A stretch of 64,000 nt of DNA, from contig NZ_JAGYHF010000011.1 in assembly GCF_018336155.1 (NCBI RefSeq), forward strand, positions 124,001-188,000. Direction: 5' to 3'. A program made the position numbers and the translations under genes. Source of the DNA: Pseudomonas rustica (GTDB taxonomy: Bacteria; Pseudomonadota; Gammaproteobacteria; Pseudomonadales; Pseudomonadaceae). Below are positions 17,937-25,017 of the stretch, one piece after another. Numbering within the stretch: position 1 is the first letter of the stretch; every line of letters begins with the position of its first letter. Below the pieces are notes generated by a model, which saw only the letters and a program-made list of their open reading frames with translations, was not told where the DNA came from and ran no database searches.

Positions 17937-18427
17937 GCCGGTTCGATGCGGATCACTTCGATCACTTGATCGCCGGCGGGGCGCTGCCACAGCACCTCGT
18001 CGTTCAGCCGGGCACCGAGCAGCGCCCGGCCCAGCGGTGAACCCCAATTGATCAGGCCCTTCGCGGCATCGGCCTGATCTTCACCGACCAATTGCACGCG
18101 GCGTTCTGTGTCGTGCTCATCCGCGTAGGTGACCCAACTGCCGATCTGCACTTTGTCTCTGGACGTTGCCGGCACAGCCACTTGCGCACTGCTCAAGCGC
18201 TGATTGAAATAACGCAAATCCCTTTGCAGGTCGGCCAGCCGTTGCTTATCGGCTTGCTCACCCTTGGCTGATTGTTCGGCATGCAGACTTTGCAGTTCGG
18301 CGACTTTTGCCTGCAACTGCGCCAAGCCTTGTGACGTGACGTAATTGGGCTGGTCACTGACCTGCCGTTCAACCGGTTGATCGGCTTGTGCGGCGGCGTT
18401 GTCTTCGTTGACGAAAGCACGGCTCAT
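17933..18427 (-). CDS. GreA/GreB-family factor with atypical N-terminal tip
   Basis: 164 aa. ATG 18427 has a strong GAGGAGG Shine-Dalgarno, so the longer upstream frame is unlikely. Residues about 1-25 are low-complexity and polar. Residues about 30-95 form a Q/L/A-rich coiled coil. The C-terminal domain carries VQIGSWVTYAD, GLINWGSPLGRALLG and DEVLWQRP, matching the RNA-polymerase-binding domain of GreA/GreB. The acidic tip motif of GreA/GreB (GDLSENAEY-like), which supplies the catalytic carboxylates for transcript cleavage, is not recognisable; the equivalent region reads AKGEQADKQR. The protein may bind the secondary channel without stimulating cleavage, as Gfh1 or Rnk-type proteins do; that is inference. 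Confidence 0.8.
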   Translation of the reverse strand: MSRAFVNEDNAAAQADQPVERQVSDQPNYVTSQGLAQLQAKVAELQSLHAEQSAKGEQADKQRLADLQRDLRYFNQRLSSAQVAVPATSRDKVQIGSWVTYADEHDTERRVQLVGEDQADAAKGLINWGSPLGRALLGARLNDEVLWQRPAGDQVIEVIRIEPA

Positions 18428-18497
18428 GGATTCCTCCTCGTATGAGGTTTGGGCCATGCTCGCAGGCATTTGGTTTCACTGGATGTCTGGGAGCGAC

Positions 18498-18854
18498 CTA
18501 GGGCGAGCGGTAAGCCCGCGCGGCGTCCTGATCTTTTTGCTGCTGCCAGGCGCGCTCGCGTTCGTCCCAATGCTCATTACGGTACTCGTCGCGATCCTTG
18601 TTTTCGAGCATCGCCTGACATTGGCGGAAGCCGTCAGTCCAGCCTTCGGCGTATTGCTTGTCTTTGAGATAGCGCGGGACGTTTTTGCGGAATTCGCCGC
18701 TGATCGAACCGGCAGCCTGGCGACCACTGACGCAACCGTCATCGAAACCGTCGGCAAAGGCCGGTGGGTAGCCTTTGGCGATCAAATCATCGTGGGTGGT
18801 CTGGCAACCGCTCACGAACAGCAAAACCCCCAGCAAACCCGCACACCGCCACAT
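18498..18854 (-). CDS. Small putative lipoprotein of unknown function
   Basis: 118 aa. A short signal peptide ends in the lipobox VSGC (C17). The mature part is hydrophilic, with several aromatic and charged residues (GYPPAFADGFDDGCVSGR, EGWTDGFRQC) and two conserved-looking cysteines that could form a disulfide in the periplasm. AGGAG precedes ATG 18854. It lies upstream of the Gre-like gene on the same strand, 70 nt away, and the two may be co-transcribed. I do not recognise a named family. Confidence 0.75.
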   Translation of the reverse strand: MWRCAGLLGVLLFVSGCQTTHDDLIAKGYPPAFADGFDDGCVSGRQAAGSISGEFRKNVPRYLKDKQYAEGWTDGFRQCQAMLENKDRDEYRNEHWDERERAWQQQKDQDAARAYRSP

Positions 18855-18929
18855 CGCACTCTCCTGAGCCGGTTGTCCGGCTTATAAGGAGAGTCTAGAA
18901 GCAGATTCATTAGTGGGGTGTGAAAGAAA

Positions 18930-19012
18930 GATCAAAAGATCGCAGCCTGCGGCAGCTCCTACAGGTGAAGCACATTGCAAATGTAGGAGCTGCCGAAGGC
19001 TGCGATCTTTTA
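18930..19012. repeat. REP pair, family A (heads in)
   Basis: A reverse copy (GATCAAAAGATCGCAGCC to CTCCTACA) and a forward copy (TGTAGGAGCTGCCG to GATCTTTTAA). Its right end includes the TTA that is the reverse-strand stop codon of the DUF4105 gene (19010-19012). Confidence 0.88.
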
Positions 19013-20863
19013 ATAGTGATACCACTTCACTTCGAGCATGACTTCCGTTTCCGGCGTGGCGATGTGGCTGAACTCGCGCTGCGCACTCAAGCGCAAACCA
19101 AGATTGCGCGACAGTTCCCACTGCTGATTCAGGCTCAAACTGCGCCGCACTTCGCCATTGGTGAAGTAATCACCCTTGGCCTCCAGGCTCATATTTCCCA
19201 GAGGATTGCGCCACAGCACGCCGGTATTGAAACCACCGGCCGGCGAAACAAATTCAGCAAAGTCATTGTTGTGCTCAACCCGCACGGTGCCCAGTGCAAA
19301 CCCCAACACATCATCACCCAGCGCCCACGTGCCGCCGCCGCCACCATTCACATGGCTGACCAGCGTTTCGTCATCATGCTTGCCCGGCACGCGCTCAAGA
19401 CCACCGGTGACTTGCCACGACAATGGCTGCAACAACTCATTACGCGGCGTCAGCGAGCGAATCGTCGCCAGATCCAGTTGCTGGAACTGCCAGTGATTGC
19501 CCTCGTACTGACGCAGCTTCATTTGCAGGATTTCAATCTGCGCGCCGAGCGGGAAGCTTTCGGCGTTGTCGTTGAGATCGTGATAAGCCATACGCAAACC
19601 GTACTCACCGAACGCACGGTCGCCACGGGTGCCGAGACCGGCCTGCCAGGTGCGCGATTCGTGGCCGTCTTCCGGCAAGCCCGGTTGCGGAATCTGCAGA
19701 TCGGGTGCCGGGTTTTTATTGATCGCTCGCAGCAGTTCGAAACTGCGCTGCGCCCGTTGCGGATCACGTTCCTGGCCGTTGGCGCGGTAGCGTTCGAGGC
19801 GATACGCCGCGTCGATGATCAGTGCCTGACGATCGCGGGGCAGGGCTTTGAAGGTCGGCTCTTGCAGCACTTGTTGATCGGCGCTGACTTTCAGCACCCA
19901 ATCCTGTTCTTCACCCGTCAACGGCTCGGCGCGGCTCAGCAACTCGCGCTCACGGGACGGACGATATTCAATACTTTCCACCAGCCCTGCTTCTTTCACC
20001 GCTTTCACGGTGTCGGTCGGAATTGCGGTCAGCGGGAATTGCTCGGTCAGGCGCAGACTTGGGCGAGCCACTTGCAGCAGCTCCAGCAAGCGGTACGAGC
20101 AGTTTTCATCGAAGAAGAAATAGTCGAACTGGATCTGCTTCAACTCCCACACATGTTCGACCATGCGTGCGGTTTCTTCTTGCGTCAGATTGAGTCGGTA
20201 TTCCCACAGATCACGGTTTTCCAGGCTGCGGTATTCGGAGAGTTTTTCCTGATACGGCACCAGCGCGAACAGGCCCGGATAACCGCCCATCAAACCTTTC
20301 CAGGCGTAGAGGATGCTGTTGTCGGAACCCTCGATATAGGCGCCGAAGTTGATCGCGTAGCTGAGCAGCGAGGTCTTGTCGGCCTGCACGTCAGCTTGGT
20401 CGATGCGCAGCAAGGTGTGGCCGAACATCGATGACGGACTGTTCAAATACGCCGCCGGGAAGATCATCACCGCGCTGTGCGGCGAGACGTCCTTCATCCA
20501 TTTTTTGTACTCGGCGCAATCAGGTGCCGGCAGATCTTTCAGATTGAGTTGCGCTTTCAGCCAGCGCGTGCGCGCCGGGTAAATGCACTGCGCGTGCTTT
20601 TCACCGAGACTGGCCGGGGCGTACAACGCTTGCACGGTCGCCGCCAATTCGTGATCGGGATGTTCATTGCCATCAGGCGCGAGAAAGAATTTCTTGTCGC
20701 TGACATAGCTGCGCCAGCCGCCGAGTTTGGCGGTTTCGTAATGACCGAGGGAAATCCAGAAGCGGTCGTTGGCCAGTTGCTGCAAACGTTGAGGGTCGAC
20801 ATGGGGCGCGGCGGACAGCGGGGCGCAGACACAGAGCGCCAGCCAGGCAAGGCGTTTGAGCAT
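19010..20863 (-). CDS. Periplasmic/outer-membrane DUF4105 (Lnb_N) protein
   Basis: 617 aa from ATG 20863. This start gives a clean signal peptide (KRLAWLALCVCAPLSA, cut before AP). The middle contains MIFPAAYLNSPSSMFGHTLL and YFFFDENCSYRLLELL, hallmark segments of DUF4105, which resembles the N-terminal domain of the lacto-N-biosidase chaperone family. The last 150 or so residues alternate polar and hydrophobic residues and end in KWYHY, with a final aromatic as in outer-membrane beta-barrels. I infer a periplasmic domain fused to a C-terminal barrel. The function is unknown. The stop codon lies in a REP element. Confidence 0.82.
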   Translation of the reverse strand: MLKRLAWLALCVCAPLSAAPHVDPQRLQQLANDRFWISLGHYETAKLGGWRSYVSDKKFFLAPDGNEHPDHELAATVQALYAPASLGEKHAQCIYPARTRWLKAQLNLKDLPAPDCAEYKKWMKDVSPHSAVMIFPAAYLNSPSSMFGHTLLRIDQADVQADKTSLLSYAINFGAYIEGSDNSILYAWKGLMGGYPGLFALVPYQEKLSEYRSLENRDLWEYRLNLTQEETARMVEHVWELKQIQFDYFFFDENCSYRLLELLQVARPSLRLTEQFPLTAIPTDTVKAVKEAGLVESIEYRPSRERELLSRAEPLTGEEQDWVLKVSADQQVLQEPTFKALPRDRQALIIDAAYRLERYRANGQERDPQRAQRSFELLRAINKNPAPDLQIPQPGLPEDGHESRTWQAGLGTRGDRAFGEYGLRMAYHDLNDNAESFPLGAQIEILQMKLRQYEGNHWQFQQLDLATIRSLTPRNELLQPLSWQVTGGLERVPGKHDDETLVSHVNGGGGGTWALGDDVLGFALGTVRVEHNNDFAEFVSPAGGFNTGVLWRNPLGNMSLEAKGDYFTNGEVRRSLSLNQQWELSRNLGLRLSAQREFSHIATPETEVMLEVKWYHY

Positions 20864-20921
20864 AAGTGGCAACTTAAGTCGAAAGAAAATAAAACCCGAA
20901 TCGGGGGTTAACACTCCACCC

Positions 20922-21055
20922 TTGTGGCGAGGGGATTTATCCCCGTTGGGCAGCGAAGCGGCCCCAAAACCTATATCCCCAATGCACCAGTTATACCGCA
21001 TGCACAGGTTCACGACTGCTGCGCAGCCGATCGGGGATAAATCCCCTCACCACAG
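20922..21055. repeat. REP pair, family C (GTGG head, long form)
   Basis: TTGTGGCGAGGGGATTTATC followed by CCCCGTTGGGCAGCGAAGC on the left; CGCAGCCGATCGGGGATAAA then TCCCCTCACCACAGG on the right, with a variable centre. The second copy of this family is at 41841-41969. It lies in the 265-nt gap between the DUF4105 start and the DUF3015 terminator; no gene is seen there. Confidence 0.88.
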
Positions 21056-21082
21056 GTTCAGCGTCACGGTGGAATCACTGCA

Positions 21083-21117
21083 TAAAAAATAAAACCCGCT
21101 CCCCGAAGGAAGCGGGC
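21083..21117 (-). terminator. Terminator of the DUF3015 gene
   Basis: On the minus strand GCCCGCTTCC-TTCG-GGGAGCGGGT forms a stem followed by TTTATTTTTT. It begins 12 nt after the DUF3015 stop. Confidence 0.88.
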
Positions 21118-21128
21118 AGGGGTCGAGC

Positions 21129-21617
21129 TTAAGCCTGCGTTGCGTACTTGGCCAGACGAGGATCCGATTTCAGTACGGCCAGGGTGTTGGTATGCACGTC
21201 TTCAGCGGTCACGTCAGCTTTGCTGAAGATCTGCTGGAAGTGCTCGTGAGTCACAGCAGCGAAGTGCGCACGATCTTCCGGCGCCACGCCCAGTACCACG
21301 GCATAAGTCGTCAGCGCTTCGCCGTTGCCTTTGGCCATGTCTTCGGACAGCTCGTTCATCATGCCATTCATGGCAAACCAGGATTTGCCGCCGTAGGTCA
21401 GCGACGCATTGGTCGAGCAACCGTTGGTGCCGGAAGTCATACCAAACGTAGCGTTACCGGAAGTGCCGTTAGTGGTGGAAGCGAGGAAGTGAGCAGGGGT
21501 GCCACGCTGACCTTCAAACAGCATGTTGCCCCAACCGCAATCCGGGCCGCCTGGAGCTTGCGCCATTGCGTTGATGGATACAGCGGTGAAGAGAGTACCG
21601 AGAAGAATCCGTTTCAT
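21129..21617 (-). CDS. DUF3015 family exported protein
   Basis: 162 aa from ATG 21617. The signal peptide KRILLGTLFTAVSINAMA is cleaved before QAPGG. The mature protein starts with PDCGWGNMLFEGQRGTPAHF, the DUF3015 hallmark, and carries two cysteines (in PDCGWG and NGCSTN) that could form a disulfide. It is probably periplasmic. The family is widespread in Pseudomonas and its function is unknown. It is a single-gene unit with a good terminator. Confidence 0.87.
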   Translation of the reverse strand: MKRILLGTLFTAVSINAMAQAPGGPDCGWGNMLFEGQRGTPAHFLASTTNGTSGNATFGMTSGTNGCSTNASLTYGGKSWFAMNGMMNELSEDMAKGNGEALTTYAVVLGVAPEDRAHFAAVTHEHFQQIFSKADVTAEDVHTNTLAVLKSDPRLAKYATQA

Positions 21618-21917
21618 AGCTTTGTTCTCTTTGTGTGCATACCAATGGACAGGGTTCTGGCCCCCAAGCGCTGTACAAGACAGACCCAAACGAAGCCAGT
21701 GGGCCGGTATTAGTTCCAGCCGCGCAGTTTGGAGTTTAGGCACGTTCCTGCGGTTCCGTGATTTTTTACAAAAGATTCGGTAATAACCCCGGTTTCAGGG
21801 GAGCCGGTGCGCAGAGATCCGGTTGTCTATGCTTTGTCACATGGCGCGCCTTGCCAGTGGGGCACGGGCAGCGCCAGAATGCGGCTATCTGCCCCGCCTG
21901 ATTGTTAAGGAAGCCCG

Positions 21918-24356
21918 ATGCCTGATCCTGTTGCTGCCAGCTTGCGTCTTGCGCCCGAAGCGCTGACCCGTCCGTTTTCCGCTGAACAGTTCAGCTTCAC
22001 TACCACCAATGATCTGGAGCCCTTTCGCGGTGTGCTCGGCCAGGAACGCGCGGTCGAAGCCTTGCAGTTCGGTGTGGCCATGCCACGCCCCGGTTACAAC
22101 GTGTTTGTCATGGGCGAGCCCGGCACTGGCCGTTTCTCGTTCGTCAAACGCTATCTGAAGGCCGAAGGCAAACGCCTGCAGACCCCGGCGGACTGGGTCT
22201 ACGTGAACAATTTCGATGAGCCGCGCGAACCCCGCGCACTGGAGTTGCCATCCGGCACCGCCGCTTCGTTCATCGGTGACATCAACGGTTTGATCGACAA
22301 CCTGCTGGCAACGTTTCCGGCCGTCTTCGAGCACCCGTCCTACCAGCAAAAGAAAAGCGCCATCGACCGCGCCTTCAACCAGCGCTACGACAAGGCCCTC
22401 GACATCATCGAGCGCCTGGCCCTGGAAAAAGACGTCGCCCTCTATCGCGACAGCAGCAACATCGCCTTCACGCCGATGCTCGACGGCAAGGCGCTGGACG
22501 AAGCCGAATTCGCCCAATTGCCAGAAGCTGATCGCGAGCGTTTTCACGATGATATTTCCGGGCTTGAAGAACGCCTGAACGAAGAACTCGCCAGCCTGCC
22601 GCAATGGAAGCGCGAGTCGAACAATCAGCTGCGTTCGCTCAACGAAGAAACCATCACGTTGGCGCTGCAGCCGTTGCTGTCGCCGCTGTCGGAGAAGTAC
22701 GCCGAGAACGCTGCGGTCTGCGGTTACCTGCAAGCGATGCAGGTGTACCTGCTGAAAACCGTGGTCGAGCAACTGGTCGACGACAGCAAGACCGACGCCG
22801 TGGCGCGCAAGCTGCTCGAAGAGCAATACGCGCCGAGTCTGGTCGTCGGTCACCCAGTCAGCGGCGGTGCGCCGGTGGTATTCGAACCGCACCCGACTTA
22901 CGAAAACCTCTTCGGTCGTATCGAATACACCACCGATCAGGGCGCGCTCTACACTACTTATCGTCAGTTGCGCCCGGGTGCCTTGCACCGTGCCAACGGC
23001 GGTTTCCTGATTCTTGAAGCGGAAAAAATGCTCAGCGAGCCGTTCGTGTGGGATGCGCTCAAGCGCGCCCTGCAATCGCGCAAGCTGAAAATGGAATCGC
23101 CGCTGGGCGAGATGGGCCGTTTCGCCACGGTCACGCTCAACCCGCAGCACATTCCGTTGCAGGTCAAAGTCATCATCATCGGTGCGCGGTCGCTGTACTA
23201 CACGCTGCAAGACCTCGATCCGGACTTCCAGGAGATGTTCCGCGTTCTGGTCGACTTCGACGAAGACATCCCGATGGTCGACGAGAGCCTGGAGCAATTT
23301 GCCCAGCTGCTGAAAACCCGCACCTCGGAAGAAGGCATGGCGCCGCTGACCGCCGACGCGGTGGCGCGTCTGGCGACGTACAGCGCACGGCTGGCCGAGC
23401 ACCAAGGGCGTTTGTCGGCGCGTATCGGCGATCTGTTCCAGTTGGTCAGCGAAGCGGATTTCATCCGCCATCTGGCTGGCGATGAAATGACCGATGCCGG
23501 CCACATCGAGCGTGCGCTGAAAGCCAAAGCCACGCGCACTGGTCGCGTGTCGGCGCGGATTCTCGACGACATGCTCGCCGGGATCATCCTCATCGACACC
23601 GATGGCGCAGCAGTCGGCAAGTGCAACGGGCTGACCGTGCTCGAAGTCGGCGACTCGGCGTTCGGTGTGCCGGCGCGGATTTCCGCCACGGTGTACCCGG
23701 GCGGCAGTGGCATCGTCGACATCGAGCGCGAGGTTAACCTTGGCCAGCCGATTCACTCCAAAGGCGTGATGATCCTCACCGGGTATCTGGGCAGCCGTTA
23801 CGCGCAGGAATTCCCGCTGGCGATTTCTGCGAGCATCGCGCTGGAGCAATCCTACGGTTACGTCGATGGCGACAGTGCATCGCTGGGCGAGGCGTGCACG
23901 CTGATTTCGGCGCTGTCGAAAACCCCGCTCAAGCAGTGCTTCGCGATCACCGGCTCGATCAACCAGTTCGGTGAAGTGCAGGCGGTCGGTGGGGTCAACG
24001 AGAAGATCGAAGGCTTCTTCCGTCTCTGCGAAGCACGCGGGCTGACGGGCGAGCAGGGCGCGATCATTCCGCAGGCCAACGTGGCAACGTTGATGCTCGA
24101 TGAGAAAGTGCTGGCGGCGGTGCGTGCCGGGCAGTTCCACGTTTACGCGGTGCGTCAGGCCGACGAGGCGTTGAGCCTGCTGGTCGGCGAACCGGCCGGT
24201 GAGCCGAATGCCGACGGCGAATTTCCGGAAGGCAGCATCAATGCACGGGTGGTCGAGCGCTTGCGCGACATCGCTGAAATGATCAGCGAAGAAGACCTCA
24301 AGGAAGCGGAAAAGGAACTGGCCCAAGAGGCGTTAGCCGAAGCAAAACCGGCCTAA
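21918..24356 (+). CDS. Lon-related AAA+ serine protease (LonC/YcbZ-like)
   Basis: 812 aa. The N-terminal AAA_32-type ATPase has a degenerate P-loop, GEPGTGRFS (66-74), with Arg for the Walker lysine and Phe for Ser/Thr. A long helical insertion follows, then a second ATPase half (FLILEAEKMLSEPFVWDALK). The C-terminal Lon protease domain has catalytic Ser655 in GDSAS and Lys696 in GGVNEKIEG. It is cytoplasmic. Related Pseudomonas proteins (for example AsrA) are linked to heat shock or aminoglycoside response, but I cannot say which paralogue this is. The C-terminus is acidic and Glu-rich. No clear heat-shock promoter is visible in the 300-nt upstream gap. Confidence 0.9.
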   Translation: MPDPVAASLRLAPEALTRPFSAEQFSFTTTNDLEPFRGVLGQERAVEALQFGVAMPRPGYNVFVMGEPGTGRFSFVKRYLKAEGKRLQTPADWVYVNNFDEPREPRALELPSGTAASFIGDINGLIDNLLATFPAVFEHPSYQQKKSAIDRAFNQRYDKALDIIERLALEKDVALYRDSSNIAFTPMLDGKALDEAEFAQLPEADRERFHDDISGLEERLNEELASLPQWKRESNNQLRSLNEETITLALQPLLSPLSEKYAENAAVCGYLQAMQVYLLKTVVEQLVDDSKTDAVARKLLEEQYAPSLVVGHPVSGGAPVVFEPHPTYENLFGRIEYTTDQGALYTTYRQLRPGALHRANGGFLILEAEKMLSEPFVWDALKRALQSRKLKMESPLGEMGRFATVTLNPQHIPLQVKVIIIGARSLYYTLQDLDPDFQEMFRVLVDFDEDIPMVDESLEQFAQLLKTRTSEEGMAPLTADAVARLATYSARLAEHQGRLSARIGDLFQLVSEADFIRHLAGDEMTDAGHIERALKAKATRTGRVSARILDDMLAGIILIDTDGAAVGKCNGLTVLEVGDSAFGVPARISATVYPGGSGIVDIEREVNLGQPIHSKGVMILTGYLGSRYAQEFPLAISASIALEQSYGYVDGDSASLGEACTLISALSKTPLKQCFAITGSINQFGEVQAVGGVNEKIEGFFRLCEARGLTGEQGAIIPQANVATLMLDEKVLAAVRAGQFHVYAVRQADEALSLLVGEPAGEPNADGEFPEGSINARVVERLRDIAEMISEEDLKEAEKELAQEALAEAKPA

Positions 24357-24375
24357 GGTCAAACGCGGTCAAAAC

Positions 24376-24465
24376 TGTGGGAGCGAGCCTGCTCGCGAAA
24401 GCGGTGTATCAGACGACGAATAAGTTGCCTGAAACTCCGCATTCGCGAGCAGGCTCGCTCCCACA
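24376..24465. repeat. REP pair, family B (heads out)
   Basis: TGTGGGAGCGAGCCTGCTCG and its inverted copy ending CGCTCCCACA, with a centre of about 45 nt. It starts 19 nt after the Lon-like stop codon. Confidence 0.9.
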
Positions 24466-24666
24466 TTTGTTTTGTGTAATGACATCAAAATTCGCCACTA
24501 CTCTGACGTCAAACTTCACACAATGACCATTCGGCGCCTGCTGGTTCTATCTGGCTTGCGCAGCGGACTTTTCTTCTATTCTCAGCTCAAGGATATCGAC
24601 AGTATCACTGGATCGAGCCAGTCCTCCCGTGGGGGCTGAATACCGGCTTCACCGAGGGTCGCCGCC
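24466..24666 (+). other. Gene-free leader upstream of the 104-aa gene
   Basis: This is the rest of the 24357-24666 gap. It holds a 38-codon ORF (ATG 24533, TGA 24647-24649) whose peptide resembles nothing I know and has no Shine-Dalgarno. A weak TTGCGC-N15-TATTCT promoter-like pair and a possible stem near TCCTCCCGTGGGGGCTGA are also present. I cannot support a real gene or RNA. Confidence 0.3.
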
Positions 24667-24981
24667 ATGTCGCGCAACCTCTGCCTCACCCGTCAATGCC
24701 TGGGTCTCGTGACCCGCATCGAATGCGCCATCAAGCCGTTGGCCGGCGATAACGGCATGTGGACGCTACTCTTCGCCGCCGGTATGGCCGGCGAACAACC
24801 TTCCGCCATCAAAGCCCAGGGACCGTTTCACGGGCCGATCGCGGCCGAGTCGATTCTCGACACCATCGTTGAGAGCCTGACGCTGCACGGCTACGAACTG
24901 GCCGACGATCCGCAAATCTGGAGCCTGCACCTGCAAGCCCAGCTGCGCCAGATCAACGGAGGCCGCAGCCGCGCCCTGTAG
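24667..24981 (+). CDS. Conserved hypothetical protein, 104 aa
   Basis: 104 aa; ATG 24667 has GAGGG 8 nt upstream. It is a soluble alpha/beta-looking protein with no signal peptide or membrane segment; GPIAAESILDTIVESLTLHG suggests an amphipathic helix. Its place between the Lon-like protease gene and a large lipoprotein gene resembles PA4575-type hypotheticals. The TAG stop (24979-24981) is part of the TGTAGGAGC head of a REP, so insertion of the repeat may have trimmed or extended the C-terminus (GGRSRAL). Confidence 0.72.
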   Translation: MSRNLCLTRQCLGLVTRIECAIKPLAGDNGMWTLLFAAGMAGEQPSAIKAQGPFHGPIAAESILDTIVESLTLHGYELADDPQIWSLHLQAQLRQINGGRSRAL

Positions 24982-25010
24982 GAGCTGCCGCAGGCTGCGA
25001 TCTTTTGATC
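24977..25010 (+). repeat. Single REP, family A
   Basis: One forward copy, TGTAGGAGCTGCCGCAGGC to CTTTTGATC, with no partner. It supplies the stop codon of the gene on its left and ends 8 nt before the stop of the convergent lipoprotein gene on its right. Confidence 0.9.
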
Positions 25011-25017
25011 CTGTTCC

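Noticed and set aside
20922..21055. Family C repeats as a CRISPR or insertion sequence
   Set aside because: Only one inverted pair per site, no spacers, no transposase, no target duplication; the GTGG head and palindrome fit REP elements.
24533..24649. 38-codon ORF upstream of the 104-aa gene
   Set aside because: No Shine-Dalgarno, no similarity to a known protein, and it overlaps a possible promoter.
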